From positions 124,001 to 188,000 of the forward strand of contig NZ_CP134868.1 in assembly GCF_031954525.1 (NCBI RefSeq): 64,000 nucleotides of DNA. The letters are read 5' to 3'. A model generated the notes under the pieces. That model did no database searches, was not told where the DNA came from, and worked only from the letters and a program-made list of their open reading frames with translations. Below, piece after piece: positions 9,118-19,400 of the stretch; the first letter of the stretch is position 1; every line of letters begins with the position of its first letter. The DNA comes from Dyella sp. BiH032. Lineage in GTDB: Bacteria > Pseudomonadota > Gammaproteobacteria > Xanthomonadales > Rhodanobacteraceae. A program made the translations under genes and the position numbers.

Positions 9118-9546
9118 ATGGCCATTGATCTGAAGAATCTCTCGCCGAAAGAACTGGAAATGCTCATCGCCAATGCGAGTGCACAACTCGGTAACGCGCG
9201 CTCAGAACTCATCAAATCGACCAGGCAGAAGATCGAGGCGCTCCTGCATTCGAACGGGCTGACCATCGATGAGGTCTATCCCACCCGCGGCAAGAAGGGT
9301 GCCGCTAGTGTGGGAAAGTCTGGATCCGCAGCCCCGAAGTACCGTAATCCAGAGGACCCGTCGGTAACATGGTCCGGGCGCGGCCGTGAGCCCGAGTGGT
9401 TCAAGAAGGCACTGAAGCGCCGCGGTGTGACGAAGGAATCCCTCCTGATCGGTGGCGGAGCGCCGGCGCCGGCCAAGAAGCGCTCGGGGCCCGTCAAGAA
9501 GGTGGCTCGGAAGGTTGCAAAGCGAGTGCCCAGGAAAACAAAGTAG
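9118..9546 (+). CDS. H-NS-family nucleoid-associated protein with Lys-rich tail
   Basis: A 142-residue protein. Residues 1-55 form a helical oligomerisation region. The C-terminal DNA-binding domain contains the family core YRNPEDPSVTWSGRGREPEW (about residues 80-100), whose WSGRGR loop corresponds to the AT-hook-like motif that inserts into the minor groove. Beyond it lies a 30-residue Ala/Pro/Lys/Arg tail ending VPRKTK, longer than in enteric H-NS and reminiscent of xanthomonad and Burkholderia members. Element-encoded H-NS homologues usually silence their own AT-rich DNA and so reduce fitness cost. AGGA lies upstream of the ATG at 9118. Confidence 0.92.
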   Translation: MAIDLKNLSPKELEMLIANASAQLGNARSELIKSTRQKIEALLHSNGLTIDEVYPTRGKKGAASVGKSGSAAPKYRNPEDPSVTWSGRGREPEWFKKALKRRGVTKESLLIGGGAPAPAKKRSGPVKKVARKVAKRVPRKTK

Positions 9547-9683
9547 GGCTCGTGAGCTACTGCGGTTCTGGCGCGACCTTTAGAATCAGGACGAGTAGCC
9601 GATAATTTTGTTGCTCACGCTGGGCAACCAAGGAGGGCGGTCGCGCTAGCGCCGCCCTCCGACTCCAATACGCGCATTCGCAG

Positions 9684-10076
9684 CTAACGGTCACTCTGCC
9701 ATTCGCGCACGGCACCGTCCTCTGACACGAGGAGCCATCGCATGTTGAGTGCCTTGACGACCCAGGGCGCAACGGTCGCGGCCTGAATTCGAAACTGCTT
9801 CAAGTCAGGCATGGCGATCGCATGGATCACGTCTTTGTCCTCCATGCGCTGCACCAGCTGGCCAAGGCCAGTGCGAAAGTCGAGACCGCACTGGGTCGTT
9901 GCCCCTTTCGCCTCGATCTGCCATCGCTCTCGCGTCTCTGGATGGGAGCATTTCAGGTCAATCGTCCCCGCGGCATCGATGAGAAAGCCTCGCGCCGCGA
10001 AATGACGCTCGAGGGCATCTTGGACAAACCGCTCACGCGGGAAGATGGAGTCATAGCGGTAGCCACCAGCGCCCAT
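9684..10076 (-). CDS. PD-(D/E)XK nuclease-like protein
   Basis: The 130-residue product from the ATG at 10076 (GGGGGGAAG six bases upstream) shows a plausible restriction-endonuclease-like core. D40 lies in GTIDLKC, followed about 15 residues later by IEAKG (E55 and K57), with an N-terminal helix carrying EXXXXXXXXE-type acids. The substrate is unknown; such folds occur in Mrr-like, Vsr-like and Holliday-junction enzymes. The ATG lies one base after the stop of the upstream zinc-ribbon membrane gene, so the two are co-transcribed and probably coupled. Confidence 0.6.
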   Translation of the reverse strand: MGAGGYRYDSIFPRERFVQDALERHFAARGFLIDAAGTIDLKCSHPETRERWQIEAKGATTQCGLDFRTGLGQLVQRMEDKDVIHAIAMPDLKQFRIQAATVAPWVVKALNMRWLLVSEDGAVREWQSDR

Positions 10077-10077
10077 C

Positions 10078-10884
10078 TCACTTCCCCCCACTCACGTCCT
10101 GCCCATCAGCTGGACCGGCCGGCACGAGAGAAGCGAATTCGTCGTCCGAGACCTCTTCGGAGCGCAGGTTGCCGGCGATCTGCTCGATCAGCTCAATCTC
10201 GTGGCCCACGAAGCTGTTTCCCTGCTTCGTGAACTCAAAGTTGCCGGCGAGGCGCACCAGGCGCGTACTGCCGCGTCCGAAGGACTCCTTCTCGCCGCAC
10301 CACACTTTGCCCTGGGCGTAGTAGATCTCGTAGCTGCCTAGCGGCACCTTGAACGTTTGAGTGTCGCCTGCGGACACGTACGCACTCATGACCACGTTCT
10401 TTGTTCCCGCCTTGACCAACTTCACCAGGTAGTTGTCGCCGCCGGCAGGCGTGGTCAGTTTGAGTGGCGCCACGCCGCGCTGGTGGGTGTAGATCTTGAA
10501 GGACCCGGAGGTCACAGCCACGGGAACGCACGTCATCACTAGGGCCGACGGCTGCAGGCGCGCCAGGTCGGCGCCGTGGGACCGGTCCTGCGACGGCGGG
10601 GCCACTTTGACCGCGAAGTTCGGTGGCGACGGCGGCGCCCAGTCGGACTCTGGCCGCGTCACCCGCGGGGATTCGCCCCACTGCTGATAGACGGCAACCC
10701 CTGCCACAGCTACCGCCGCAGCGGCGATCTGATAGCGGTACCGGTATGCATTCCGAGCCACGGCTACCCAACTAGGCTCCAGAAGGAAACTGCCGCACCT
10801 TCCACAGCGCGCTTGGGCGCGCACGCGGTAGCGGTCCACTCGATTCTTTGCCCGGCAGACCTGGCACTCGACTTCTTTCATCAT
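10078..10884 (-). CDS. zinc-ribbon membrane protein
   Basis: The ATG at 10884 follows AGGGGAA; the frame is open further upstream but without a good start. The 268-residue product begins with a zinc ribbon: CQVC near residue 7 and CGRCG near residue 28. A single membrane span follows near residues 52-72 (AAAAVAVAGVAVY), then a Pro-rich linker and a C-terminal beta-rich domain with LGSYEIYYAQGKVWCGEK. This architecture suggests a cytoplasmic zinc module joined through one helix to an outer domain. It precedes the nuclease-like gene by one base. Function is unknown. Confidence 0.6.
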   Translation of the reverse strand: MMKEVECQVCRAKNRVDRYRVRAQARCGRCGSFLLEPSWVAVARNAYRYRYQIAAAAVAVAGVAVYQQWGESPRVTRPESDWAPPSPPNFAVKVAPPSQDRSHGADLARLQPSALVMTCVPVAVTSGSFKIYTHQRGVAPLKLTTPAGGDNYLVKLVKAGTKNVVMSAYVSAGDTQTFKVPLGSYEIYYAQGKVWCGEKESFGRGSTRLVRLAGNFEFTKQGNSFVGHEIELIEQIAGNLRSEEVSDDEFASLVPAGPADGQDVSGGK

Positions 10885-11081
10885 TTCCCCTGGTGCACTG
10901 AGGCGGCTGCTCCGAAGTGTAGTCGCGTCGCACTCCGGATCGGCACAACCTGCCCCGGTACCAGCGAGTTGGCCAGACCGGGGTAAAGGCCGTTCAACCA
11001 GTAGCATCGATCGCCATCAGCCGCTGAGATGGTCCTTGGGATTCGGTACGATTCGTCAGCCGCATTGAAGGATGAATTCGC

Positions 11082-12140
11082 ATGAACTCGGACGGTGACT
11101 TCAGGATCGGATTATGGACAGGCCAGGCTTCGCGAGGGCTCGCCTTCGGGAGCGCCGGGTGGAACGACCCCGCCTACCTAAACGGGATCAAGATCGGCCT
11201 CGCCGAACAGACGGTCGGGGTACTCGAAGCCATCCGGGAAGGGCAATCCGAACACATCCAGGCGCTCAGCCATTACTTGGAGAGCCTCATTTCCGTCGTC
11301 TACCAGGGCAACGAGGCCATTATTGGACGCCTCAACGTAATCATCGATCAACTCGACGAGCAGACGAGGATGGAGCGCGCGAAGAATGGTCTGACCGATC
11401 TGGACGCGTACCTGCCACAGATGTTCGCACCGGGCGACGATTGGTTCGCGTCCATGACGGGGGACGAGCTTGCAGAACAGGCTACGGCTTACCGCTGCGT
11501 CGCGCTTAGTCTCGTCCCGCTCTACAAGTTCATTGGTCGTTTCCCGACAATGGCTCCGGCCTATCGCGTGCTGGACGGGATTGCGAGTCGGTGTGAGGCA
11601 CACCTTCGAGACAGAGCGGTCGATTTCCTGCCAGCGGCCGAAGCCCTCAACGAAGCGATTCGCCCCCTCGCGGATACCCTTGTTAAAGACGGATTTCCTC
11701 CGGTTCTTCTGCCGTGGGTATTCGACTTCCACGATGCGGAATACGAGGGTAGCTTCGATTCGCGGAGCGTAAAGTTCACCCGGACTTGGCATTTCAACAG
11801 TCACGAGCCGGTGGGGCTCTACGGCTATCTGGTGGGTCTGAGTGGCAATCGGGCCCCCGTTATGAGCATCAAGGGAGCCGACATCAAAGATGCAGGGTCT
11901 ATTTTCCGTTTTGGAAACGACGCGCGCGATGGTCTATTGAGGGACTTACGTCGCGCAGTGTCCGACCATGCGGTTATCCTCAAGAAGCATCTGCGTGCCC
12001 CGCTTGCGGACCGCAAAAAGATCGACTTGACGAATCTGGAAGCGGGAGCCAACAAGCTCGTGCTGCTCGCTACCGAAGGGGGCGAGTGGAAGCGCCTTAT
12101 CTGCAATGCGCTTGATTACGTGCAGCTTGAGCTGACATGA
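11082..12140 (+). CDS. hypothetical protein (352 aa)
   Basis: A 352-residue product from an ATG with AAGGA upstream. The N-terminus is Gly-rich (FGSAGWNDPAYLNGIKIG) and leads into a long helical segment (residues 40-105) that could be a coiled coil. The second half is mixed alpha/beta. No signal peptide, membrane span or known motif is seen. It is monocistronic and diverges from the zinc-ribbon/nuclease pair. Coding bias matches its neighbours. I do not recognise it. Confidence 0.6.
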   Translation: MNSDGDFRIGLWTGQASRGLAFGSAGWNDPAYLNGIKIGLAEQTVGVLEAIREGQSEHIQALSHYLESLISVVYQGNEAIIGRLNVIIDQLDEQTRMERAKNGLTDLDAYLPQMFAPGDDWFASMTGDELAEQATAYRCVALSLVPLYKFIGRFPTMAPAYRVLDGIASRCEAHLRDRAVDFLPAAEALNEAIRPLADTLVKDGFPPVLLPWVFDFHDAEYEGSFDSRSVKFTRTWHFNSHEPVGLYGYLVGLSGNRAPVMSIKGADIKDAGSIFRFGNDARDGLLRDLRRAVSDHAVILKKHLRAPLADRKKIDLTNLEAGANKLVLLATEGGEWKRLICNALDYVQLELT

Positions 12141-12282
12141 CAGACGCTAGCAAGCGCGAGGAGCGTTGCCGAACATTCGCCGCGGCGCGGCCCGAAACCT
12201 GTCAACCGATACAGCCTAGTTCTTCCTGAGACGCACCCTGGCCGCATGCGCTGAGATATCTAACACCGAGAGGAGGACGGCG

Positions 12283-12606
12283 ATGTTTACTGCGTTTTTG
12301 TCGGTATTGCTTGCGGGTGCTCCTATGACTGCTCCAAAGGGAAGCCACACGAGCTACGGCATCGGTGCGAGCACCTCCTGTGGAGGATGGCTTGATGTGC
12401 GGAAGGGGCAGGACATCAACGAGCTGTACGCACTTCAGCAGTGGGTCTTGGGGTACGTCACTGCTACAGGGCGGCTCGACCTTGAGATGACACATACGGA
12501 CGCGGCTGGTATGTGGAGCTTCATCGACGGCTACTGCGCGGGTCACCCACTCGTAACGTTGGAGAACGCGACGATTGCCCTCAGCCACGAAATGGGCGGC
12601 CCCTAG
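12283..12606 (+). CDS. small secreted Cys-containing protein
   Basis: GAGGAGG precedes the ATG. The 107-residue product has an N-terminal hydrophobic segment consistent with a signal peptide. The mature part begins near residue 20 with YGIGASTSCGGWL, contains YALQQWVLGYVTATG and ends with FIDGYCAGHPL. The two cysteines may form a disulfide. Small periplasmic proteins of this pattern are frequent in proteobacteria, but I know no established role. It has no operon partner. Confidence 0.6.
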   Translation: MFTAFLSVLLAGAPMTAPKGSHTSYGIGASTSCGGWLDVRKGQDINELYALQQWVLGYVTATGRLDLEMTHTDAAGMWSFIDGYCAGHPLVTLENATIALSHEMGGP

Positions 12607-12690
12607 AATCTGATAAGCGATTAATTCAACAAGACAATTCGAACTCTACTTATCAAAATTGCAGGTAGCTCGGCTCAACCCCGGTACAAC

Positions 12691-12846
12691 TCGACCATTG
12701 TCCGCGGTTACGGTCGACCCTGATGCATAGTTGTCCGCGCCGAATGCGGTCCTGGTGCATCGTTTTCCGCGGCTGACGGGCGGGACACATAGTTATCCGC
12801 GCGCAAACAGCATCTTCTCCGCGGTTGCACCGCATAAATGTCCGCG
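12691..12846. repeat. six imperfect spaced repeats upstream of dnaE2
   Basis: The core TCCGCG occurs at 12701, 12734, 12766, 12796, 12818 and 12841. Most copies are preceded by a variant of CATAGTTG, for example CATAGTTG, CATCGTTT, CATAGTTA and CATAAATG. Centre spacings are about 33, 32, 30, 22 and 23 bases, close to two or three helical turns. The array lies in a 400-base gene-free stretch before dnaE2. It may be a protein-binding array (iterons or operators) or the leftover multi-repeat end of an IS21-family element. No transposase gene is adjacent. Confidence 0.7.
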
Positions 12847-13005
12847 GAATACAACACTTTCGGCGGTAAGCGCTCTTGGGCGTCTCGCGCAGCGCGAGAC
12901 TACCGGGCCGTAGACTTGATTTCTGACCCAACATTCAAGCTGACCTAAAGGCGGCCCGCCGGGCGGCCCAGTCCGCAGCGGACCATCCTGGTCGAGGGTG
13001 TGTCC

Positions 13006-16000
13006 ATGGCGCCCGAATACGCCGAACTACATTGCCTGTCGAACTTCAGTTTCCAGCGCGGAGCCTCGAGCGCCTTGGAGCTGTTCGAGCGCGCCAAGGA
13101 GTGCGGCTATCAGGCTCTCGCCATCACCGACGAGTGCTCGCTCGCCGGCATCGTCCGCGCGCTGGAAGCATCACGGAAAACGGGTGTCGCCCTCATCGTC
13201 GGTGCCGAGTTCCAGCTCGAGGACGGTCCAAAGGTCGTTCTGTTGTGCGCATCGAAGGAAGGTTACGTCGGCCTCTGTGCCTTGATCACGCGCGGGCGCC
13301 GCGCCGCCGAGAAGGGTGAGTACCGCATCCACCGGCAAGACTTCGGCGGCGGGCTGCCGGGAACCATCGCCCTCTGGGTGCCGCGTCAGGAGATCGAAGA
13401 GGAAGAGGGAAGGTGGCTCAAGGAAGCGTTCGGCGATCGACTTCGTCTGGCCGTGGAGCTGCACATGGGGCCCGACGACGCCCAGCGGCTTCGCGCGCTG
13501 GAATTGACAGGACAACACCTTCAAATTCCGCTGGTAGCCAGCGGTGACGTGCACATGCATGTGCGCCGGCGGCGCGCGCTGCAAGACGTGCTCACCGCAA
13601 TCCGACATCGCCGCACTGTTCCCGAAGCCGGTGGCCTGATCTTCCCAAACGGCGAGCGTCATCTGCGTGCGCGCGAGGCACTCGCCACCGTGTATCCGCC
13701 AGAGCTCCTAGCCGAGTCGCTGCGCATCGCGGAGCAGTGTCGCTTCTCGCTCGAAGAACTCAGCTACAAGTATCCAGCAGAACTTGTTCCAGACGGCCAC
13801 ACACCGATGTCGTGGTTGAAGGAGCTGACGGAAGAAGGGGCTCGGCGCCGATGGCCAGGGGGCCTGTCCGCAAAGGTTCGCGCCCAGATCGACCACGAAT
13901 ACGACTTGATCGCCCAGCTCAAGTACGAGCCGTACTTCCTCACCGTTCATGAGATCGTCGACTTCGCGCGTGGTCGCGGCATCTTGTGCCAAGGCCGCGG
14001 ATCGGCAGCCAACTCTGCCGTCTGCTTCGCCCTTGGCGTCACTGAAGTAGATCCGAACGTCAACAACTTGCTTGTTGAGCGCTTCATGTCGATCGAGCGC
14101 AACGAGCCGCCGGATATCGACATCGACTTCGAGCACGAGCGCCGCGAAGAGGTGTTCCAGCATATCTACCAAAAATACGGGAGGGACCGAGCAGCGCTCG
14201 CAGCGACGGTGATTTCGTATCGCGGTAAGTCTGCCGTTCGTGACGTCGCGCGCGCACTAGCATTGCCGCTCGATCAGATCGATCTGCTATCGAAGGTCTT
14301 CGCATGGTGGGACGGCGAGGAGAACCTCGACGCCCAGCTGCGTGAGCGCGGGTTTGACCCCGACAGCCCTCTGCTCAAGCGCGTGGTATATCTCACGCGC
14401 GAGATTCTCGACTCACCTCGTCACTTGTCACAGCACGTCGGTGGATTCGTCATCTCGGATATGCCGCTGTCGCATCTCGTGCCAGTCGAAAACGCGGCCA
14501 TGCCAGATCGCACGATCATCCAGTGGGACAAGGATGACCTGGACACAATGGGCCTCCTCAAGGTCGACTGTCTCGCGCTTGGCATGTTGACCTGCGTGCA
14601 GAAGTGTCTGGATCTCCTGCTCGCACACCACGGCCGAGCGCTGAGCATGGCATCCATTTCGCAGGACCAAGACGACGCGACCTACGAGATGATTCAGCGC
14701 GCCGATACCGTCGGCGTGTTCCAAATCGAAAGCCGCGCGCAAATGGCGATGCTCCCTCGGCACCGACCGCGCAACTTCTACGACCTGGTGATACAGGTAG
14801 CCATCGTCCGACCGGGACCGATCCAGGGCGACATGATCCATCCGTACCTTCGCCGCCGGCGCGGTGAGGAGGAGATCACCTATCCATCGGAAGAACTTAA
14901 GGCGGTGTTCGAACGCACACTCGGCGTGCCGTTATTCCAAGAGCAGGTGATGAAACTCGCCATGGTCGCCGCGGGATACTCCGCCGGCGAGGCGGACCAG
15001 CTTCGCCGTGCGATGGCGGCATGGAAGCGACACGGCGGCCTTGAAGCGCACCGCGAGCGGTTGATGACGGGAATGAGGGACAACGGGTTTAGCCAGGACT
15101 ACTGCGACAAGCTATTCGAGCAGATTAAGGGCTTCGGGAGCTACGGCTTCCCCGAGAGCCATGCTGCCAGCTTCGCCCACATCGCCTACGTGTCGTGCTG
15201 GCTCAAGTGCCACTATCCCGCCGAGTTCCTGTGCGCGCTGCTGAACTCCCAGCCGATGGGCTTCTATGCACCGAGCCAGCTCGTGCAGGACGGGCAACGC
15301 CACGGCATTGTCATGCGCCCGGTCGACGTGCGCCATAGCGAGTGGGACAACACGCTAGAAAGCGATCGCTCCTCGACCGGCGGCTTCGCGATTAGGCTCG
15401 GCTTTCGCCAGGTTCGCGGCTTCAGGGAAGACATGGCTGAGCGAATCGTGTCCGCACGCGACGCGAAACGCTTTACGGACATCGCCGACCTGTGCGGACG
15501 CGCGGCGATTGATTCGCGCCATCGCGACCTGCTCGCCGACGCCGGCGCCTTGCGAGGCCTGGCTGGCCACCGCCATCGCGCCCGTTGGGCGATCGCCGGC
15601 GTGGAGGCCCAGCTGCCGCTGTTTGGCAACACCAGTCCGGAGGAGGAGCATGCGTCGATTCCCGCGCCGTCGCAGGGCGAAAACACGCTCGCCGACTATG
15701 CGCACGTTGGCCTGACGCTCGGTCCCCACCCGATTCAACTCATTCGCGATCAGCTACGCGCCGTGCGTTGCATCGACTCGCGCACGCTCGCGGCAAAACC
15801 GAACGCGAGCTTCGTGCGCGCCGCCGGCCTCGTCACCCAACGCCAGCGGCCGCAAACCGCAAGTGGCGTTACTTTCATAACCCTGGAAGACGAGTTCGGT
15901 CCAATCAATGTCGTCGTTTGGCGTGACGTCGCCGAGATGCATAAACGCGTGTACCTGGAGGCGAAGCTTCTCGGCGTCATCGGGCGGTGGGAGCATCAAG

Positions 16001-16089
16001 ACGGAGTCAGTCACCTCATCGCTGCGCGCCTTCTCGACTACACGGAAATGCTTGGCAATCTCGACGCCAGATCACGCGATTTCCACTGA
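13006..16089 (+). CDS. dnaE2: error-prone DNA polymerase DnaE2 (ImuC)
   Basis: A 1027-residue C-family polymerase of DnaE2 length. It has an N-terminal PHP domain, the palm motif [13 protein letters not shown] near residue 370 carrying two catalytic aspartates, and the third in [12 protein letters not shown] near residue 522. A helix-hairpin-helix region and a C-terminal OB fold (about residues 915-1000) follow. A canonical beta-clamp-binding motif QLPLF lies near residue 870. DnaE2 performs SOS-induced translesion synthesis, normally with ImuA and ImuB. The ATG at 13006, seven bases after GAGGG, is chosen over an upstream GTG. No imuA or imuB is in the window, which is unusual, so a host copy may supply them. 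Confidence 0.95.
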   Translation: MAPEYAELHCLSNFSFQRGASSALELFERAKECGYQALAITDECSLAGIVRALEASRKTGVALIVGAEFQLEDGPKVVLLCASKEGYVGLCALITRGRRAAEKGEYRIHRQDFGGGLPGTIALWVPRQEIEEEEGRWLKEAFGDRLRLAVELHMGPDDAQRLRALELTGQHLQIPLVASGDVHMHVRRRRALQDVLTAIRHRRTVPEAGGLIFPNGERHLRAREALATVYPPELLAESLRIAEQCRFSLEELSYKYPAELVPDGHTPMSWLKELTEEGARRRWPGGLSAKVRAQIDHEYDLIAQLKYEPYFLTVHEIVDFARGRGILCQGRGSAANSAVCFALGVTEVDPNVNNLLVERFMSIERNEPPDIDIDFEHERREEVFQHIYQKYGRDRAALAATVISYRGKSAVRDVARALALPLDQIDLLSKVFAWWDGEENLDAQLRERGFDPDSPLLKRVVYLTREILDSPRHLSQHVGGFVISDMPLSHLVPVENAAMPDRTIIQWDKDDLDTMGLLKVDCLALGMLTCVQKCLDLLLAHHGRALSMASISQDQDDATYEMIQRADTVGVFQIESRAQMAMLPRHRPRNFYDLVIQVAIVRPGPIQGDMIHPYLRRRRGEEEITYPSEELKAVFERTLGVPLFQEQVMKLAMVAAGYSAGEADQLRRAMAAWKRHGGLEAHRERLMTGMRDNGFSQDYCDKLFEQIKGFGSYGFPESHAASFAHIAYVSCWLKCHYPAEFLCALLNSQPMGFYAPSQLVQDGQRHGIVMRPVDVRHSEWDNTLESDRSSTGGFAIRLGFRQVRGFREDMAERIVSARDAKRFTDIADLCGRAAIDSRHRDLLADAGALRGLAGHRHRARWAIAGVEAQLPLFGNTSPEEEHASIPAPSQGENTLADYAHVGLTLGPHPIQLIRDQLRAVRCIDSRTLAAKPNASFVRAAGLVTQRQRPQTASGVTFITLEDEFGPINVVVWRDVAEMHKRVYLEAKLLGVIGRWEHQDGVSHLIAARLLDYTEMLGNLDARSRDFH

Positions 16090-16435
16090 GCAAGAATCCC
16101 CCACCTGGGAAGAGGGGCGTGCTCGTCGCGCGCGTCGTGAGGCTCACGCCCACTCAGTGAGTACACAGCGTCACAAGTACTCCGCATTCGCGACACACCC
16201 GACTGGCACTACGCAGACAAACTTTGCGCTGAAAGGCAGTGCCTCACATTGGTGGATGCCACGCAACACGACTGCGAAGTTCGCTTCCTAGTCCTCAAGT
16301 TGTTGCGGCGCTGCCGATATAGGTCCTTTCGATTGCGTCCCCGCAATCAGAAGACGTCGCGCCGCGCAGAGGCGTAGCGAAAGCGGATCGTTCCGCTGCC
16401 ACCAACGCTCTTCCACATGGAAAGGGAGATAGTCC
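16090..16435. other. gene-free stretch between dnaE2 and the autotransporter gene
   Basis: About 345 bases without a supportable gene. An overlapping frame from 15908 runs to 16291 but has no start signal and uses atypical codons. The end of the stretch must hold the promoter and the AGGGAG ribosome-binding site of the autotransporter gene. I see no clear terminator or tRNA. Confidence 0.4.
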
Positions 16436-19400
16436 TTGAACAAAACTTATCGTGTCGTATTCAACCGCGCCTTGAAGGTCCTGCAGGTCGCATCCGAGCA
16501 CACCAGCTCACACAGCTCCAACGCTAGTGGCGCGGACGAGCGCCGCCGAGCGCCCGCACAGACCACCCTCAGTATCGCGCTCGCTGGTGTGCTCGCACTC
16601 AGTACCTTCATGGCGCCGCCGGCAGCGTTCGCTGCCAGCTCGCTCGATGGCCAGGCGGGCGCTTCGGGCGCTTCTGGTGGGCAAGGTGGCGCTGGTGGAG
16701 ACAACGTTTCCCATGGCGGTGACGGTAGCAGCGGCTCGACTGGCGGCGATGGCATTGCCACCGACCTCGGCGGTGGTGCCGGCAAAGGCGGCGCCGCAGT
16801 CACGTCCCCAGGCGGAACTGCGACCAATGGCGGCGGCGCCGGCGCATCCTCGTCCGGCGCCGGTAACGGCAGCGGCGGTGCCGGCGGTGGCCTCATTACC
16901 GGCGGCAGTGGCGCAGGTGGTGGCGGTGGCTCCAATCCGTTCGGGACGCCCGGCCAGAAGACTGGTGGCGGCGGCGGCGGCGGTGGTGCCTTGGGTCTCG
17001 CCGTCACCTCGACCGGGTCGAACGGCGACAGCATCACGGGCGGCAACGGTGGCGCCGGCGGTGATGGCCAGGACATCAACATGAGCGGCGGTGGCGGCGG
17101 TGGTGGCGCAGGCGTGGCTGTCTCCAACTCCACGACCACCTTCAGCAACGTGGGCACAATCACCGGCGGGACCGGCGGCAACGCGGGCATGAGCAGCGGG
17201 ACATTCGCCGGCGCGGGCGGCGGCGGTGCTGGCGCGCTCCTTTCCGATGGCGCGACTCTCATCAACTCCGGCGCGATCAATGGCGGGCGCACGCCGACAG
17301 GCACTGGCTTGTCGCATACCCTGGGCAACCCCGATGCGGGCGACGGCGTGGCGATTGCCTCCGGTACGCTGGTCAACAATGCCGGTGCCACCATCCGCGG
17401 TGGTGACGTGGGCGTCCTGGGCACGACCGATGGGTTCGGTGGCGTCGGTATTCGCGTCGTGGGCGACAACGCGCACGTGGTGAATGCTGGCTTGGTCTAC
17501 GGCGGCAAATCGGCTAACGGTTCGCGCAGCAACGCCGTCGACATCACGGGCGTTGGCGCAGTGCTTGAGCTTCAGCAGTTCTCGCAGTTCTTCGGCAACG
17601 TGGTTAGCCACGCCAGTGACAGTGAGCTGCGCCTGGGCGGCACGGGTGACGCGACCTTCGATCTCACTTCCATTTCCTCTACTGCGCCGGCGGCGTACAC
17701 GTCGGGCCGCGCCCTCTTCTATGGCTTCGCGAGCTATTCCAAGACCGGCGCCGGCCGCTGGACGCTCATCGGCAACACCTCCGCTGATGTCAGCTGGACC
17801 GTCGATGAAGGCGCCCTTGTGATCGGCGACGGCACGAATGCGACGTCGCTAGCGACCTTGTCGGTGAACAGCGCGGGCAACGTGCAGGTCGCCAACGGTT
17901 CAACGATTTGGGGCAAGAATGGCGCGGTCGGCGACGGCCAGCCGGGTGGTTGGGGCGGTTACGGCGATTCGGCGATTTACGTCGACAGCGGCACCGTCAC
18001 CAACGCTGGTTCTCTGCTCGCGGGTAACGGTGGCGCGGGTGCTAGCGGCAACGGTGCGCAGCCGACCCAAGCAATCGGAACGAACGGCGCCACCGGCAGC
18101 GGAGGTCAGACGGGTGGCTTCGGTGGGGTGGGCGGCGATGGCATCAATGGCGACAGTTTCACGCTGACCAATACGGGACTGGTTCGCGGCGGCAACGGCG
18201 GAGCAGGCGGTACCGCCAACGGCGGAGCGGGCGGGCAGGGCGGCAACGGCGCAGACGGCATGCCCGCCATGCCCTCCCCGTTCGGCGATGGTTCCCCGGG
18301 CTTTACCGGCGGCACTGGCGGTGCAGGCGGCACCGGTGGCCGCGGCGGTGACGGCGGCAACGGCGTATCGGGCGTCGCATTCACCGTAATCAACACAGGC
18401 ACGATCTCTGGCGGCAACGGAGGCTTGGGCGGTGAGGCGCACGGCGGCGCCGCTGGACTGGGTGGAAACGGTGGCCAAGCAGGGCTCCCGGGCATTACAC
18501 AGAATGGCGCCCAGGGTGCAGCCGGCGTCGCCGGCGCCGAAGGCACCCCTGGAGCAATGGGCGCCGGCGGTGCCGGCATCTACTCTTTTGGCAATAGCCT
18601 CGTCGTCAACGGCGGTCTCATCGAAGGCGGTTTGTCCGGCGACGGCATCGAGCGTGCAAATGCGGTCACGCTTACCGGCGGTGGTAATACCGTCGTGCTC
18701 GAAGCCGGCTATTCCTTCAAGGGCAACGTCGTGAGCGAGCAGGATGCGGGTCCGGCGTTCGCCATGTTCATGGCACCGCCGACACCCACGGCTGGCGACA
18801 CCCTGGCACTTGGCGGCGACGCAAACGCGTCGTTCGATGTATCGGGCATCGTGTCCGCCGCCGCCGCTTCCAGCGCTACGACCCAGTACGCAGGGTTCAA
18901 GTTCTTCCGCAAATCCGGCAACAGCACGTGGACGCTGCAGGGGACCACGTCCGAGGTCACCAACTGGTCGGTGGAGGGCGGCACACTCGCGATTTCGAGT
19001 GACCAAAATCTGGGCAACCAGGCCGGCGCGCTCGCGCTCAACGGCGGCACGCTGGAGAACACCGCTGCCCTGACTTCCGCGCGCGCGATCTCGATCGCAC
19101 AGGACGGCGGAACGCTCCAGACGGATGCAGATCTGACGCTTACTGGCACCATCAGTGGCGCGCAGACGGGCGTGGGTACGCTGACCAAGACCGGCACCGG
19201 CACTCTGGCGATCGCCAGCACCAATGCTTACGCAGGCACCGTCGTCATCAGCGAAGGCACCCTCCAGTACGGCACCGGTGGCGCGGCCGGCGGCTTGGGC
19301 AACGCGAACGTGGTCGACAACGCGACGCTCGCGTTCAACCGCAGTGATGCCGTGGCGTACACCGGTACCGTTTCAGGCAGCGGTGCCATTGTCCAGAAGG

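Noticed and set aside
12691..12846. Possible CRISPR array
   Set aside because: Repeat cores are only 6-14 bases, imperfect and unevenly spaced at 22-33 bases, with no cas gene.
16447..17611. Long minus-strand open frames opposite the autotransporter gene
   Set aside because: They are Pro-, Ala- or Thr-rich mirror images of the Gly-rich passenger sequence, with no start signals.
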